DNA from: Mesorhizobium sp. M00.F.Ca.ET.216.01.1.1 | GTDB taxonomy: Bacteria > Pseudomonadota > Alphaproteobacteria > Rhizobiales > Rhizobiaceae | Direction of reading: 5' to 3' | DNA length: 64,000 nt | Assembly (NCBI RefSeq): GCF_004010325.2 | Contig: NZ_SADR02000024.1 | Location: 50,150-114,149 of the forward strand | Shown: one piece after another, positions 48,052 through 56,945 of the stretch | Position numbering within the stretch: position 1 is the first letter of the stretch | How the letters are laid out: each line of letters opens with the position of its first letter | Program-made: the position numbers and the translations under genes | Notes under the pieces: model-generated | Seen by the model: the letters and a program-made list of their open reading frames with translations, nothing else | What the model was told of the DNA's origin: nothing | The model's database searches: none

Positions 48052-48400
48052 CGGGGATATGGCCGGTTTCCGCCATACAACGGTGGTTGGACGGGCACCT
48101 AGTAGACGGCATGGTGCGACCCGTTTCGGACATCCGGCTCCAAGTACCGAATGACAAAAAGGCACGTCAAGGCGAACGTTGATTTCTGCCTTAAGTCGGC
48201 TTCAAGCAGTCACCCAGAAATTCGATGAAGCGTTGCGTCATTGCCGAAGCAGGCGCGTCTGGATGGCGGCGAAGACAGAGCGGCGGCGACGATTTCCTCC
48301 GCCAGAAGCGCGATGCCTAACGTCGGTGTTGATCCGGCGTCTCATCGCATCGGATGCAAGGAGACGCGAAGGGCGAGCAGGCGGTCACATTACTCAGGCG
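48052..48400. other. Region without a confident gene
   Basis: About 350 bases between the altered MucR gene and the catabolic locus. Short frames show no family resemblance; the sequence may be a decayed mobile element that truncated the MucR gene. Confidence 0.3.
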
Positions 48401-49437
48401 TCAGTTCAACTCGATACGTTCTCCAGTTGCCGCCGAGCGTTTTACCGCATCGACTACCCTCAAGGTTTTGAGCCCCTCACGCCCGCTGACAAGCGGCGGT
48501 TCGTCTCCGCGGATTACCTTGCAGAATTGCCTGATCTGCAGAACGAGTGGGTCCTCGTCGTCGACCTCGATACGCGTTTGGTCAAAGGGTTCCCACCAAC
48601 TCCGTTTACCAGGATTGCGCCAGACCTCGAGTGACGGAACAGCCAGCGACCCGTGCGTTCCTCCGATCAAGTAACAGGATTGCTCGGTCTTGGCGTAGGC
48701 CGGATTCTCTCCGGTTGTCATCTCCCAGCTCCACGGTGCGACCACCGCGTCCGAGACTGTCGCAGTTCCCAACACTCCGTTCTTGAACTCAATCAGGATC
48801 ACTGCCGTTTCCTCAACTGCGTTGCCGCGCACCGCGTTGGACTCGCGTGCCTGAACCGCAGCCACATCGCCGAAAAGGTAGCGCAGATTATCGACATCGT
48901 GGATGAGATTGAGGAAAACCGGCCCCGCACCGCGCTCACGACGCCACGAGATGTCGAAGTAGTCGTCGGGTTTGAATAGCCAGAACATCGCATTGACAAC
49001 AAGAACGCGGCCGAGCTTTCCGCTCTCGATGATTTCCTTTGCCTTTTGCATCACCGGATTGTGTCGGCGGTGATGACCGGTCAAAAGAGGAACACCTTTT
49101 GCCTCAGCCGCTGCGATCAGCCTTTCCCCGGATATAATGTCGTCGGCGATAGGCTTCTCGATGAGTGCAGGAATGCCGGCTTCAACGGCTTCCAACCCGT
49201 TCTGAACGTGAGCCGGGTTGGGCGTAGCCACGATGATCCCATCAGGTAGGTCTGCGGCAATCATTTCTGCGAAGCTTGGAAACCACTTCACGCCGGCTTC
49301 CTTGGCAATGGTCTCGCCAGCCGGCGTGGGATCGACCACGGCGCTGAGTTGCGCCGAGGGCTCGGCCAGGACGTGCTGAATATGGCGCTACCGATGAGGC
49401 CTGCCCCAACTACGGCCAGCTTAACCCGTTGGGTCAT
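48401..49437 (-). pseudogene. Gfo/Idh/MocA-family oxidoreductase with an N-terminal frameshift
   Basis: A NAD(P)-dependent sugar/cyclitol dehydrogenase. The true start MTQRVKLAVVGAGLIG (49437) carries the nucleotide-binding motif. Then a single missing base near 49390 throws the frame off; the rest continues as HIQHVLAEPSAQLSAVVDP in another frame through EKPIADD, HHRRHNPVMQ and ISWRRERGAGPVFLNLIHDVD. Apart from that base the protein is complete (about 345 residues). It is either a recent pseudogene or a sequencing error. Last gene of the minus-strand catabolic operon. Confidence 0.85.
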
Positions 49438-49444
49438 GGTCACC

Positions 49445-49894
49445 TCAGCCGTTGCCCGCCGCCTTGATCATTGTCGCCGCGCGTCGGATGGCAAGCTGGT
49501 ATCCTTCCGTTCCAAGGCCGCAAATCACGCCATCCGCGCGGTGCGAAACGAACGAATGGTGTCGGAAGCTTTCGCGCTTGTGCACATTGGAGATGTGGAT
49601 CTCGATCACAGGCCCTTCAAATGTGTTCAGAGCGTCAAGGATGGCGAGTGAGGTATGGGTGAAGGCCGCCGGATTGATGACGATGCCCGCACCGTCCTCG
49701 CGCGCCTCATGAATCCAATCGATGATCTCGTATTCCCGGTTGCTCTGATGAAAGCGGATTTCATGGCCAAGTTCGGCTGCCAGCTTGCGGCAGTCCGCCT
49801 CTACGTCTGCGAGCGTTTCATGCCCGTAGATATGCGGCTGGCGTTTGCCAAGCAGATTGAGGTTTGGTCCATTGAGAACGTAGATCAGGCTCAT
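49445..49894 (-). CDS. aroQ: Type II 3-dehydroquinate dehydratase
   Basis: A 149-residue dehydroquinase that converts 3-dehydroquinate to 3-dehydroshikimate. All hallmarks are present: LNGPNLNLLGKRQPHIYG with the catalytic tyrosine, NPAAFTHTS, and EIHISNVHKRESFRHHS with the catalytic histidine region. It lies in a catabolic operon with a shikimate-dehydrogenase homologue, so a role in quinate/shikimate breakdown (QuiA/QutE-like) is more likely than biosynthesis. Confidence 0.92.
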   Translation of the reverse strand: MSLIYVLNGPNLNLLGKRQPHIYGHETLADVEADCRKLAAELGHEIRFHQSNREYEIIDWIHEAREDGAGIVINPAAFTHTSLAILDALNTFEGPVIEIHISNVHKRESFRHHSFVSHRADGVICGLGTEGYQLAIRRAATMIKAAGNG

Positions 49895-49927
49895 AGCATA
49901 GTGTCCTTCTTGAGCACTCTGTTCTGG

Positions 49928-50296
49928 TCAGACGAACGCGATTGCTTGAACAGCAAAATCAGGGTCCGACTCGTAGAGATCTGCGCGCAAGCCGAGCTTT
50001 CCAGCTTCGAGAGCAGGCGCGGCGATCGTCCGCGCGGCCTCGAGAACGGCAGTGAGAAGCTTCTGCTTGGTCTCTGCAGTACGACCCGGTGCCATCCGCA
50101 CGATGATTTGGATGAAATGATGATCGACATGCTCATCGCCCACGCAGGAGTATGTCGCCTCCCGCGCAAGCGTGCGCACGGCGGAAGGTTTCACAAGGCC
50201 GCCATCGCGAACGCAGCGATGCACGGTCAGCGTCAGTCGGTCCATGGCTACATGCTCGCCTGCGCCCCGGCTATAATCGATGATGATATGCGGCAT
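49928..50296 (-). CDS. 5-carboxymethyl-2-hydroxymuconate isomerase-family tautomerase
   Basis: A 122-residue tautomerase starting MPHIIIDYSRG; after Met removal Pro1 would be the catalytic base. The second half shows IIVRMAPGRTAETKQKL and LYESDPDFAVQ typical of the CHMI (HpaF) family, which isomerises hydroxymuconate-type products to oxo-enoates. Position between aroQ and the aroE-like gene, and the intradiol dioxygenase on the other strand, suggest it handles the ring-cleavage product. Confidence 0.85.
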   Translation of the reverse strand: MPHIIIDYSRGAGEHVAMDRLTLTVHRCVRDGGLVKPSAVRTLAREATYSCVGDEHVDHHFIQIIVRMAPGRTAETKQKLLTAVLEAARTIAAPALEAGKLGLRADLYESDPDFAVQAIAFV

Positions 50297-50310
50297 TTGG
50301 GATATCCCCA

Positions 50311-51177
50311 TCAAGCCGACAGGCGGCATAGGTCCGTAAAGTGAAGGGACATGCGCTCTGCGTCCGGTGCTATCCCGGTGAACAATTCGAAAGCCGCTGC
50401 TGCCTGGTAGACGGTCATGCCGCCGCCCCGAAGGGTCCGGCAGCCTTTTCCTTCGGCGAGAGCAAGGAGCTCTGTGACGAGTGGCATATAGACAATGTCG
50501 GCCACCCAATGCCGTGGCAGAAGCCATTCCGCATCAATCGGCAAACCAGGATGGCTCTTCATACCCGTCGGCGTCGCGTGGATAAGGCCGTCCGCGGAGC
50601 GCAGGGCGCTGCCGACATCCGTCGTGGCACGCGCGCAATCCCACGAGAACCGATCGTTCAACTGCCGAGCCAACGTTTCTGCCCGTTTTGAATCCTGGTC
50701 AAAGATCGATAATCTCTCAATACCGAGCTTGATTGCGGCATGCGCCACGGCGACACCGGCGCCGCCGGCGCCAAGCAGGACGGCATGCGACTTCGCGACG
50801 TCCGGAAGGCCGCGCTGGAAATTCTCGTAGAAACCGTACCAATCAGTGTTGTGGCCGATCCTCTCGCCGTTGCGGAAGACCACGGTGTTGACCGCACCGA
50901 GCATCTTTGCATCCTCGGAAAGGCGATTGAGGTGGGCGATCACCGTCTGCTTGCACGGATGTGTAATGTTGCTGCCGGCAAAACCGCGCTGCTCTTCCTC
51001 GTCTAGGAGGTCCGGCAGCGCGGAGGCGGGAAGGCCTCGCTCGGCGAAGTCGAGAAGCTCGTAACGGTAATCGAGGCCCTGGCGTCGCCCCTCCATTTCG
51101 TGGAGGGCCGGGGACTTTGACATTTGAATGTCGGCACCGATCAGTCCCACGAGGAATTTCTTGTCGTGCATTGGCAT
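50311..51177 (-). CDS. Quinate/shikimate 5-dehydrogenase
   Basis: An AroE-family dehydrogenase of 288 residues. The substrate site shows MSKSPALHEMEG and NITHPCKQT (catalytic lysine region), NTDWYGFYENF (aspartate), and the nucleotide fold has GAGGAGVAVAHAA. It can begin at either of two nearby ATG codons. Members of this family oxidise quinate or shikimate in catabolic operons, and AroE can also oxidise 3-dehydroshikimate to gallate. It is 12 bases from the transporter ATPase gene. Confidence 0.9.
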   Translation of the reverse strand: MPMHDKKFLVGLIGADIQMSKSPALHEMEGRRQGLDYRYELLDFAERGLPASALPDLLDEEEQRGFAGSNITHPCKQTVIAHLNRLSEDAKMLGAVNTVVFRNGERIGHNTDWYGFYENFQRGLPDVAKSHAVLLGAGGAGVAVAHAAIKLGIERLSIFDQDSKRAETLARQLNDRFSWDCARATTDVGSALRSADGLIHATPTGMKSHPGLPIDAEWLLPRHWVADIVYMPLVTELLALAEGKGCRTLRGGGMTVYQAAAAFELFTGIAPDAERMSLHFTDLCRLSA

Positions 51178-51189
51178 CGCTTTGGAAAG

Positions 51190-51963
51190 TCAGTGATGGG
51201 CCAGGATTTCACCGAGGAAGGTTTTCGTGCGCTGGTGCTCGGGAGACTTGAAGAAGACCTCCGGTTCGGCCTCTTCGACGATTTCTCCGGAGTCCATGAA
51301 GATGACGCGGTCAGCGACCTGACGGGCAAACCCCATTTCGTGCGTGACACAGATCATCGTCATGCCGTCACGGGCGAGCCCGATCATGGTGTCGAGCACC
51401 TCTTTCACCATTTCGGGATCGAGGGCAGAGGTCGGTTCGTCGAAGAGCATGACCTTCGGCTCCATGCAGAGCGCGCGGGCGATGGCGACGCGTTGTTGTT
51501 GTCCGCCCGATAGCTGCGCGGGATATTTGTCCGCCTGGTCAAGGATTCGAACGCGCTCGAGATATTTTCGAGCCAGTCGCTCTGCGTCAGCGTGGCTTAC
51601 GCCTCGAACACGCATTGGGGCGAGGGTACAGTTCTGAAGTACGGTTATGTGGGGGAAGAGATTGAAGCTCTGGAAGACCATTCCCACTTCGCGACGTACA
51701 GCGTCGATGGATTTGGTGCTTCCGTCCAGTACGTGACCCTCGACGACGATCTTGCCTTCCTCGATCGTCTCGAGGGCATTGATGCAGCGGATTAACGTTG
51801 ATTTCCCGGAGCCTGACGGCCCGCAGAGGACGATTTTTTCGCCTTTGCGGACCGACAAACTGATGGATTTCAAGGCATGGAAAGTGCCGTACCACTTCTG
51901 CACGTCCTCAAGGGAAATCAGCGGCGATTGATCTTTTGCGGAATTGAGCACGGAACCCTCCAT
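51190..51963 (-). CDS. ABC transporter ATP-binding protein, polar amino acid type
   Basis: A 257-residue ATPase with Walker A GPSGSGKST, the signature LSGGQQQRVAIARAL, Walker B VMLFDEPTSALDPE and the switch histidine in CVTHEMGF. It energises uptake by the two permeases and binding protein next to it. Proteins of this HisP/GlnQ type carry amino acids and opines, and sometimes other charged small molecules, here presumably the substrate of the catabolic locus. Confidence 0.95.
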   Translation of the reverse strand: MEGSVLNSAKDQSPLISLEDVQKWYGTFHALKSISLSVRKGEKIVLCGPSGSGKSTLIRCINALETIEEGKIVVEGHVLDGSTKSIDAVRREVGMVFQSFNLFPHITVLQNCTLAPMRVRGVSHADAERLARKYLERVRILDQADKYPAQLSGGQQQRVAIARALCMEPKVMLFDEPTSALDPEMVKEVLDTMIGLARDGMTMICVTHEMGFARQVADRVIFMDSGEIVEEAEPEVFFKSPEHQRTKTFLGEILAHH

Positions 51964-51970
51964 TTGGGCT

Positions 51971-52795
51971 TTACTTCACGGTGAACGGGATGTTCGGAAT
52001 GGATTCCGGGAACTGCGGCAGATCGATCGCCATCCACTTCTTCGTGATGGCGGCAAGCTCACCATTGGCCTTGATCTTGTCGATGAAGGCGTTGACGGCT
52101 TCGTTCCAGTCCTTCTCGCCGAGACGGGTACCGACGCCGTTGTAGGTCGTCAAAAAGTTAATCTTGCGCTCGTACGTGCCGGCACTCGCCGCATCCAGAC
52201 GCTGACCATAGAACTGGTTGCCGCCAACCGCCTTTACCTGTCCGGAGACCAGAGCCTGGATGGTTGCGGCGTCGTCATCAAAGCGGCGAACCGTTGCGGT
52301 GGATCCGACGGCGTTCGTTACTGCCTTGTCCTGCGAACTGGATTTCGGAACGCCGATCTCCCATCCGGCAACGTCTTCAGGCTTCGTAACCGTGTCGGAC
52401 TTGGCGGCATAAAGCGAAATCGTGTTGGCGGCGTAAGGCTTGCTGTATTGAATTGCTTTCGCGCGTTCTTCCGTCATCGCCATCGTTGCGAACAAGATGT
52501 CGACTTTGCCGGTGGTAAGCGCCGGAATTCGGTTGGCAACGGCGAGCGGCTGGAATTGAACCTTCACGCCTAATTCCTTGGCAAAAAGGTTGGCGACGTC
52601 AGCGTCGAAGCCGTCCTGCACGCCGCTTGTGTTGACGAACCCCCATGGCGCATTGTCGCCCTGGATGCCGACCACGAGCGTGCCCTTTGCCTTGATTTCC
52701 TCTACAGTTGCCGCAGAGGCGGCGGCAGTGCCAACGGTTGCGAAGGCAATAGTTGCCAGTGCAAGTCCGAGAAAAATCCTACGACTGTTATGCAT
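51971..52795 (-). CDS. ABC transporter substrate-binding protein, family 3
   Basis: A 274-residue periplasmic protein with signal peptide (RRIFLGLALATIAFATVGTAAASA) and the family 3 signature GTLVVGIQGDNAPWGFVN, GFDADVANLFAKELGVKV. It delivers ligand to the adjacent permeases. The ligand is inferred to be a carboxylated compound related to quinate or shikimate. Confidence 0.93.
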   Translation of the reverse strand: MHNSRRIFLGLALATIAFATVGTAAASAATVEEIKAKGTLVVGIQGDNAPWGFVNTSGVQDGFDADVANLFAKELGVKVQFQPLAVANRIPALTTGKVDILFATMAMTEERAKAIQYSKPYAANTISLYAAKSDTVTKPEDVAGWEIGVPKSSSQDKAVTNAVGSTATVRRFDDDAATIQALVSGQVKAVGGNQFYGQRLDAASAGTYERKINFLTTYNGVGTRLGEKDWNEAVNAFIDKIKANGELAAITKKWMAIDLPQFPESIPNIPFTVK

Positions 52796-52836
52796 GCTTA
52801 TTCTCCTCCTTAAGAGTTTTGCTTCGAGCGAAGCGG

Positions 52837-53487
52837 TTAGCGGGCAGCTTTCGCCATCCGTTTTTCAAGGCGACTTCCCGCATGGGAGAGCGGCCAGCAA
52901 ATGATGAAGTAGATTGCGCCGACAATCCCGAAGACGAGCAGCGGACGATAGGTCTGGTTTGAAATGATCTGACCGGCGCGAGTCAGTTCAATGAAGCCGA
53001 CGATTGCTGCCAGCGACGTGCCCTTGGTGAGCTGGACAAGGAAGCCGATCGTGGCCGGCAACGAAATTTTCAGGGCCTGCGGCAGAATGACGTCTTTCAT
53101 CCGCGAGACATAATGCAGACCGAGGGCGTTGGCGGCTTCCGTCTGGCCCTTCGGCACAGCCTCGATGGAGCCGCGCCAGATCTCGCCCAGGAAGGCGCTG
53201 GCATGGAGCGTGAAGGCGACTGCGACCGCGATCCACGCGTTAACGTCGATGCCCAACAGCGCAACGCCGTAATAGACAACGAAGAGCTGCATCAGAAGGG
53301 GCGTGCCCTGGAAGACGCCGATATACCCTGCGGTGATCGTCCGGGCGACCTTGTTCTTCGAGGTGCGCAGGAGCGCGATCAGGATTCCGAATATCCCCCC
53401 ACCGATGAAGCCTACGATCGCAAGCAGCACGGTCCATTTCAAACCCTGCATCAAAAAGAAAAATTGATCTTCTCCGATGGGACCCAT
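52837..53487 (-). CDS. ABC transporter permease, polar amino acid type
   Basis: A 216-residue inner-membrane protein with the His/Glu/Gln permease fold. The EAA loop EIWRGSIEAVPKGQTEAANALGL contacts the ATPase. About five membrane segments are visible. Its start is nine bases from the stop of the second permease, consistent with one operon. Confidence 0.93.
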   Translation of the reverse strand: MGPIGEDQFFFLMQGLKWTVLLAIVGFIGGGIFGILIALLRTSKNKVARTITAGYIGVFQGTPLLMQLFVVYYGVALLGIDVNAWIAVAVAFTLHASAFLGEIWRGSIEAVPKGQTEAANALGLHYVSRMKDVILPQALKISLPATIGFLVQLTKGTSLAAIVGFIELTRAGQIISNQTYRPLLVFGIVGAIYFIICWPLSHAGSRLEKRMAKAAR

Positions 53488-53496
53488 GGCTGCTTC

Positions 53497-54165
53497 CTAT
53501 CGCGTCGGGTAGTTGAAGTAGTGGCGAGAAATGAGCGCAAAGAGGCCCATCATCAGGCTTGAGATGACCAGGTAGATAGCGGTCACCGTGAAATAGACTT
53601 CGAAGCTGCGGAAGGTGTCAGACTCAATGCGCTGAGCGGCCGAGGTCAGCTCGTAGGCGGCGATCGACGTGCAGACAGACGTTGTCAGTGTCAGCATGAT
53701 GAACTGGCTTGTGAGCGAGGGATAAATCGCCCGCAGCGCCGGCTTGAGCACGATGAGCCGGAAGACGTCCGCCTTGTGAAGACCAAGTGCGAAACCTGCC
53801 TCGATCTGGCCGCGCGACACGCTCTCGATCCCGCCTCGGATGATCTCGATTGCGTAGGCCCCACCATTGATGCCGAGGGCAATGATCGCCGTGACGGTCG
53901 GATTGAGGCGGATGCCCATGAGAGGAAGGGCAAAATATATGAAGAAGATCTGCACCAGGAATGGCGTATTACGCACAACCTCGACGAACACGATCACGGC
54001 AGCCCGCGTGATCTCGCTCTTGGAACTCCTTGCAACGACGCCCAGGATCCCGATGACGAGTGCGAGGAGCATCCCAGCTAACGCAAGGCCAACCGTTCCA
54101 AGCGAACCCCATAGCAATTCTGGGGCGCGGTCGAGGACCGCACCGAAATCGAACGTATACCGCAT
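53497..54165 (-). CDS. ABC transporter permease, polar amino acid type
   Basis: A 222-residue paralogue of the neighbouring permease with the EAA loop EIIRGGIESVSRGQIEAGFALGL. The two probably form the heterodimeric channel. It follows the TIM-barrel gene by 46 bases. Confidence 0.93.
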   Translation of the reverse strand: MRYTFDFGAVLDRAPELLWGSLGTVGLALAGMLLALVIGILGVVARSSKSEITRAAVIVFVEVVRNTPFLVQIFFIYFALPLMGIRLNPTVTAIIALGINGGAYAIEIIRGGIESVSRGQIEAGFALGLHKADVFRLIVLKPALRAIYPSLTSQFIMLTLTTSVCTSIAAYELTSAAQRIESDTFRSFEVYFTVTAIYLVISSLMMGLFALISRHYFNYPTR

Positions 54166-54211
54166 GTAAGACTTCCTCCTCCTGACCGGCCTAAGCCGCG
54201 TCGGCGCCAGA

Positions 54212-55033
54212 TCAGTGATCCGGTTTCAAAATTCCCAGTGCGCTGGCATGCAGATGTTTTAAATGTGCCTCCGGGTCCACCGGCCCGACGAGTGGCACTT
54301 CAACCGAGATAGCAGCGCCGTATTCGGTTGCCGCACAGAGGTCCTTCAATGGCAATTCGCCTTCTCCAGGAGCGAGCCTGCCGCTTCTCGCCTCGGCGAT
54401 CATTGCGTCCGATGTTTTAGGCGCAGGCCCGCGGCAGTCGCAAAGCTGGATGTGTTTTACCTTCCCTGCATTTGCGCGAAGCTCGTCGATCGAGGCGCCG
54501 TTTCGGAAGAAGTGAATCCCGTCAACGAGGGCACCGGCGTTCTCTGCTCCACAGGCATTCAAGACCTCTACGCTGTCGCGAAAGGTCCTTACCGTCCGCC
54601 AGCCCATGTTTTCGATGTCGACTGACATGCCATATCGCGCCGCGACGGCGCAAAACTCTGAAAGGTTTGTGGCAAGACGGCCGCGGTCTCCATCATCGCC
54701 GCAAACACTCAGCCGGCGCGCCCCTATGTTCGCAGCGGCTGCGACTGTCGCCTCATGGGAGGCAGCAACGAAGCTCTCGTCGATCACGAAGAACTCGATA
54801 TCGAATATCTTGATGCCTTCGCCATCGGCAATTGCCTTGAATTCCTGGGCACTGTGGCTGCCCACCGGCAACTCGTAGAAAGGGGCTCCGGGAAAGGCGG
54901 GGTGAAGACGAAGCCCTATCGACGCAAAACCCGCCCGAGCAGCTATCACCGCGAATTCCTTGGGCGGCAACCCGATCGATGAAAAGTGCGCCACGCCCAG
55001 TTCAAGGCCCGGCCCTGGCGTCGCGACGGTCAT
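54212..55033 (-). CDS. Sugar isomerase/epimerase-type TIM-barrel protein (possible dehydroshikimate dehydratase-like)
   Basis: A 273-residue xylose-isomerase-like TIM barrel. Metal-ligand positions are suggested by DIENMGW, LVDGIHFFRNG, HIQLCDCRGP and a late SVEVPL. Proteins of this fold include inosose dehydratase, epimerases and 3-dehydroshikimate dehydratase (QuiC/AsbF). In this context a dehydratase making an aromatic ring is attractive. The ATG overlaps the regulator's TGA by one base (TGATG), so the two are translationally coupled. Confidence 0.82.
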   Translation of the reverse strand: MTVATPGPGLELGVAHFSSIGLPPKEFAVIAARAGFASIGLRLHPAFPGAPFYELPVGSHSAQEFKAIADGEGIKIFDIEFFVIDESFVAASHEATVAAAANIGARRLSVCGDDGDRGRLATNLSEFCAVAARYGMSVDIENMGWRTVRTFRDSVEVLNACGAENAGALVDGIHFFRNGASIDELRANAGKVKHIQLCDCRGPAPKTSDAMIAEARSGRLAPGEGELPLKDLCAATEYGAAISVEVPLVGPVDPEAHLKHLHASALGILKPDH

Positions 55034-55770
55034 CACAAGGTCCCCTTTGTCGCAAGGTGATTGCGCAGATTGGTTCCCGTGCGGTGAATATGCTGACGCA
55101 ACATATCGCACGCATAGTCCAGATCCCGGGCGACGGCTCCCTGAGCGATCTCGCTGTGCTCCTGGCTGACGTTGCGGTCACCCGACGTGCGGGTCAGAAA
55201 CACCCGGCGATAACGGTCGTTGAGATTAAGCAGCAGGCTGCAGAAATGGAGCAGGATCGGCTTCCCGCAGCCCGATATAAGTGTCAGATGGAATTCGCGG
55301 TGGAGCTCTTCCCAGCGCTCGAGTGTCTCGGGGCGGGCCGCGTCACGCTCAGTGCGGTTAAGGCGATGCAGCGCTCTCATAACGTTGCCTTCCCACTCCA
55401 CATCGCCGATCCGCATGGACTCGCGAAGCGCAAAGACTTCGAGCTCTTCGCGCAGGATGGTTATCTCTTCCAGATTGGCCAAGGAGATTGATGAAACGCG
55501 GTAGCCGCGATTGTCCTCGAACTCCACTAGACCGTCCGATATCAGCCGCGCCAACCCTTCACGCAGCGGACTGAGGCTTACGTTGAACGTCTTGCGCGCC
55601 TTTTCGAGATTGATCTTGCTGCCAGCCTGAAGCTCGCCGGAGATGATCGCCTCACGAAGACGGGATGCAAGCTGGCTCCCAATCGTGTTTTTGCCGTCAT
55701 CGAGAAAGCCAGAAGACGGTGGAGAATCTTCTGTCGGCGGAGCAGATGCGCCGTCATCATGCGGTACCAT
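55033..55770 (-). CDS. GntR-family (FCD/VanR-type) regulator of the catabolic locus
   Basis: The N-terminal winged helix (IGSQLASRLREAIISGELQAG, then LREGLARLISDGLVEFEDNRGYRV) is followed by an all-helical FCD ligand-binding domain with an R-E-x-H-pattern (ELHREFHLTLISGC) for metal and carboxylate. The frame opens at 55830, but the first 20 codons contain an operator-like sequence, so I prefer Met21. It faces the dioxygenase operon and precedes the transporter genes, and probably represses both until substrate is present. Confidence 0.88.
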   Translation of the reverse strand: MVPHDDGASAPPTEDSPPSSGFLDDGKNTIGSQLASRLREAIISGELQAGSKINLEKARKTFNVSLSPLREGLARLISDGLVEFEDNRGYRVSSISLANLEEITILREELEVFALRESMRIGDVEWEGNVMRALHRLNRTERDAARPETLERWEELHREFHLTLISGCGKPILLHFCSLLLNLNDRYRRVFLTRTSGDRNVSQEHSEIAQGAVARDLDYACDMLRQHIHRTGTNLRNHLATKGTL

Positions 55771-56027
55771 TGCTTCTGCGGGCTCCCCGAAATTAGTCGT
55801 CGATGATCGGTATAATAAACGATTATTCATGTCAACTTCGGTGCACTTAAATTTGCGAAAATGCCAAGCGCTAATTTCGGTGTTGAAGACAAAATATAAT
55901 TAAATCAACCACCTGGACGCTTCCACCCTGATCCTTTTGGCATCTCGGTGGCGCGAGAATCTGCGGCGGCGGCCTTGACAGATAATCGATTATTTGAATA
56001 GTCGGGCAAATCGGGAGGTAGCCCCAC
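55771..56027. promoter_or_regulatory. Divergent operator/promoter region of the catabolic locus
   Basis: A perfect palindrome ATAATCGATTAT lies at 55982-55993, about 45 bases before the dioxygenase start. A related sequence (ATAATAAACGATTAT) at 55812-55826 lies near the regulator start. Paired AT-rich palindromes of this type are usual for FCD-type GntR repressors. GGGAGGT gives the dioxygenase a good ribosome-binding site. Confidence 0.65.
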
Positions 56028-56921
56028 ATGGTGATCAAAACTGAAAGCGATCTGACGCCAGCCGTCCTCGCCGTGATGAATCGCACTAAAGACCCCCGCC
56101 TGCGAGAAATCCTCGTGTCGATGGTCACGCATCTTCATGCTTTCGTGCGCGAGGTTCGACTGACTGAGGTCGAGTTTCGGGAGGCGACAGCCATGCTGAA
56201 CGAGATCGGGCAGCTGCATACTGATCACCACAACGAGTTTGTGCTGATGGCCGGTTCTCTTGGCGTGTCTTCACTTGTCTGCCTGCTGAACAATGGCGAC
56301 AGAGGACAGACTGAGACCTCCCAGTCGCTGTTGGGCCCATTCTGGCGCCTCAACTCTCCGCGAGTCGAAAATGGCGGGTCGATCATCCGATCCGAGACGC
56401 CGGGCACTCCCTTATTCGTGCATGCCAAGGTCGTTGACCGCGACTGTAAGCCAATTGCCGGCGCCGAAGTGGATGTCTGGCATGCATCTCCCGTCGGTCT
56501 TTATGAAAACCAGGACCCGGACCAGGCCGAGATGAACTTGCGCGGCAAATTCACGACCGACGAGCAAGGTCGGTTCTGGTTCAGGACCGTCAAGATGGTC
56601 GGGTATCCGATACCGGTCGATGGCGTGGTCGGACGCCTGCTCAAAGCTCAGGGACGCCATCCGTACCGACCAGCGCACCTGCACGCACTGATCTTCAAGC
56701 ATGGATACAAGACGCTGATTTCCCAGGTCTTCGACCCCAGCGACCCGAACATCGACTCCGATGTTCAGTTCGGTGTCACGGCAGCGCTGACCGGCGACTT
56801 CATTCGTCATGAGGAGCCCCATCCGACCGAAGCGGATATTCCTGGTCCGTGGTTCTCGCTCGACTACACTTATGCCATGGAGCCCGGCGAAGCCGTTTTG
56901 CCGCGTCCCCCGATCAAATAA
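56028..56921 (+). CDS. Intradiol dioxygenase, hydroxyquinol 1,2-dioxygenase type
   Basis: A 297-residue Fe(III) dioxygenase that cleaves an aromatic ring between two hydroxyls. The N-terminal helical linker domain (residues 1-100) has the hydroxyquinol/catechol pattern (LNEIGQLHTDHHNEFVLMAG). The iron ligands are Y159 (PVGLYENQ), Y193 (MVGYPIPVDG), H217 and H219 (RPAHLHALI), and HPYRPAHLH is nearly identical in hydroxyquinol dioxygenases. The intradiol product would be a muconate or maleylacetate type acid. First gene of the plus-strand operon. Confidence 0.9.
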   Translation: MVIKTESDLTPAVLAVMNRTKDPRLREILVSMVTHLHAFVREVRLTEVEFREATAMLNEIGQLHTDHHNEFVLMAGSLGVSSLVCLLNNGDRGQTETSQSLLGPFWRLNSPRVENGGSIIRSETPGTPLFVHAKVVDRDCKPIAGAEVDVWHASPVGLYENQDPDQAEMNLRGKFTTDEQGRFWFRTVKMVGYPIPVDGVVGRLLKAQGRHPYRPAHLHALIFKHGYKTLISQVFDPSDPNIDSDVQFGVTAALTGDFIRHEEPHPTEADIPGPWFSLDYTYAMEPGEAVLPRPPIK

Positions 56922-56945
56922 ATCACGATCAGCAGAGCAAACGAT

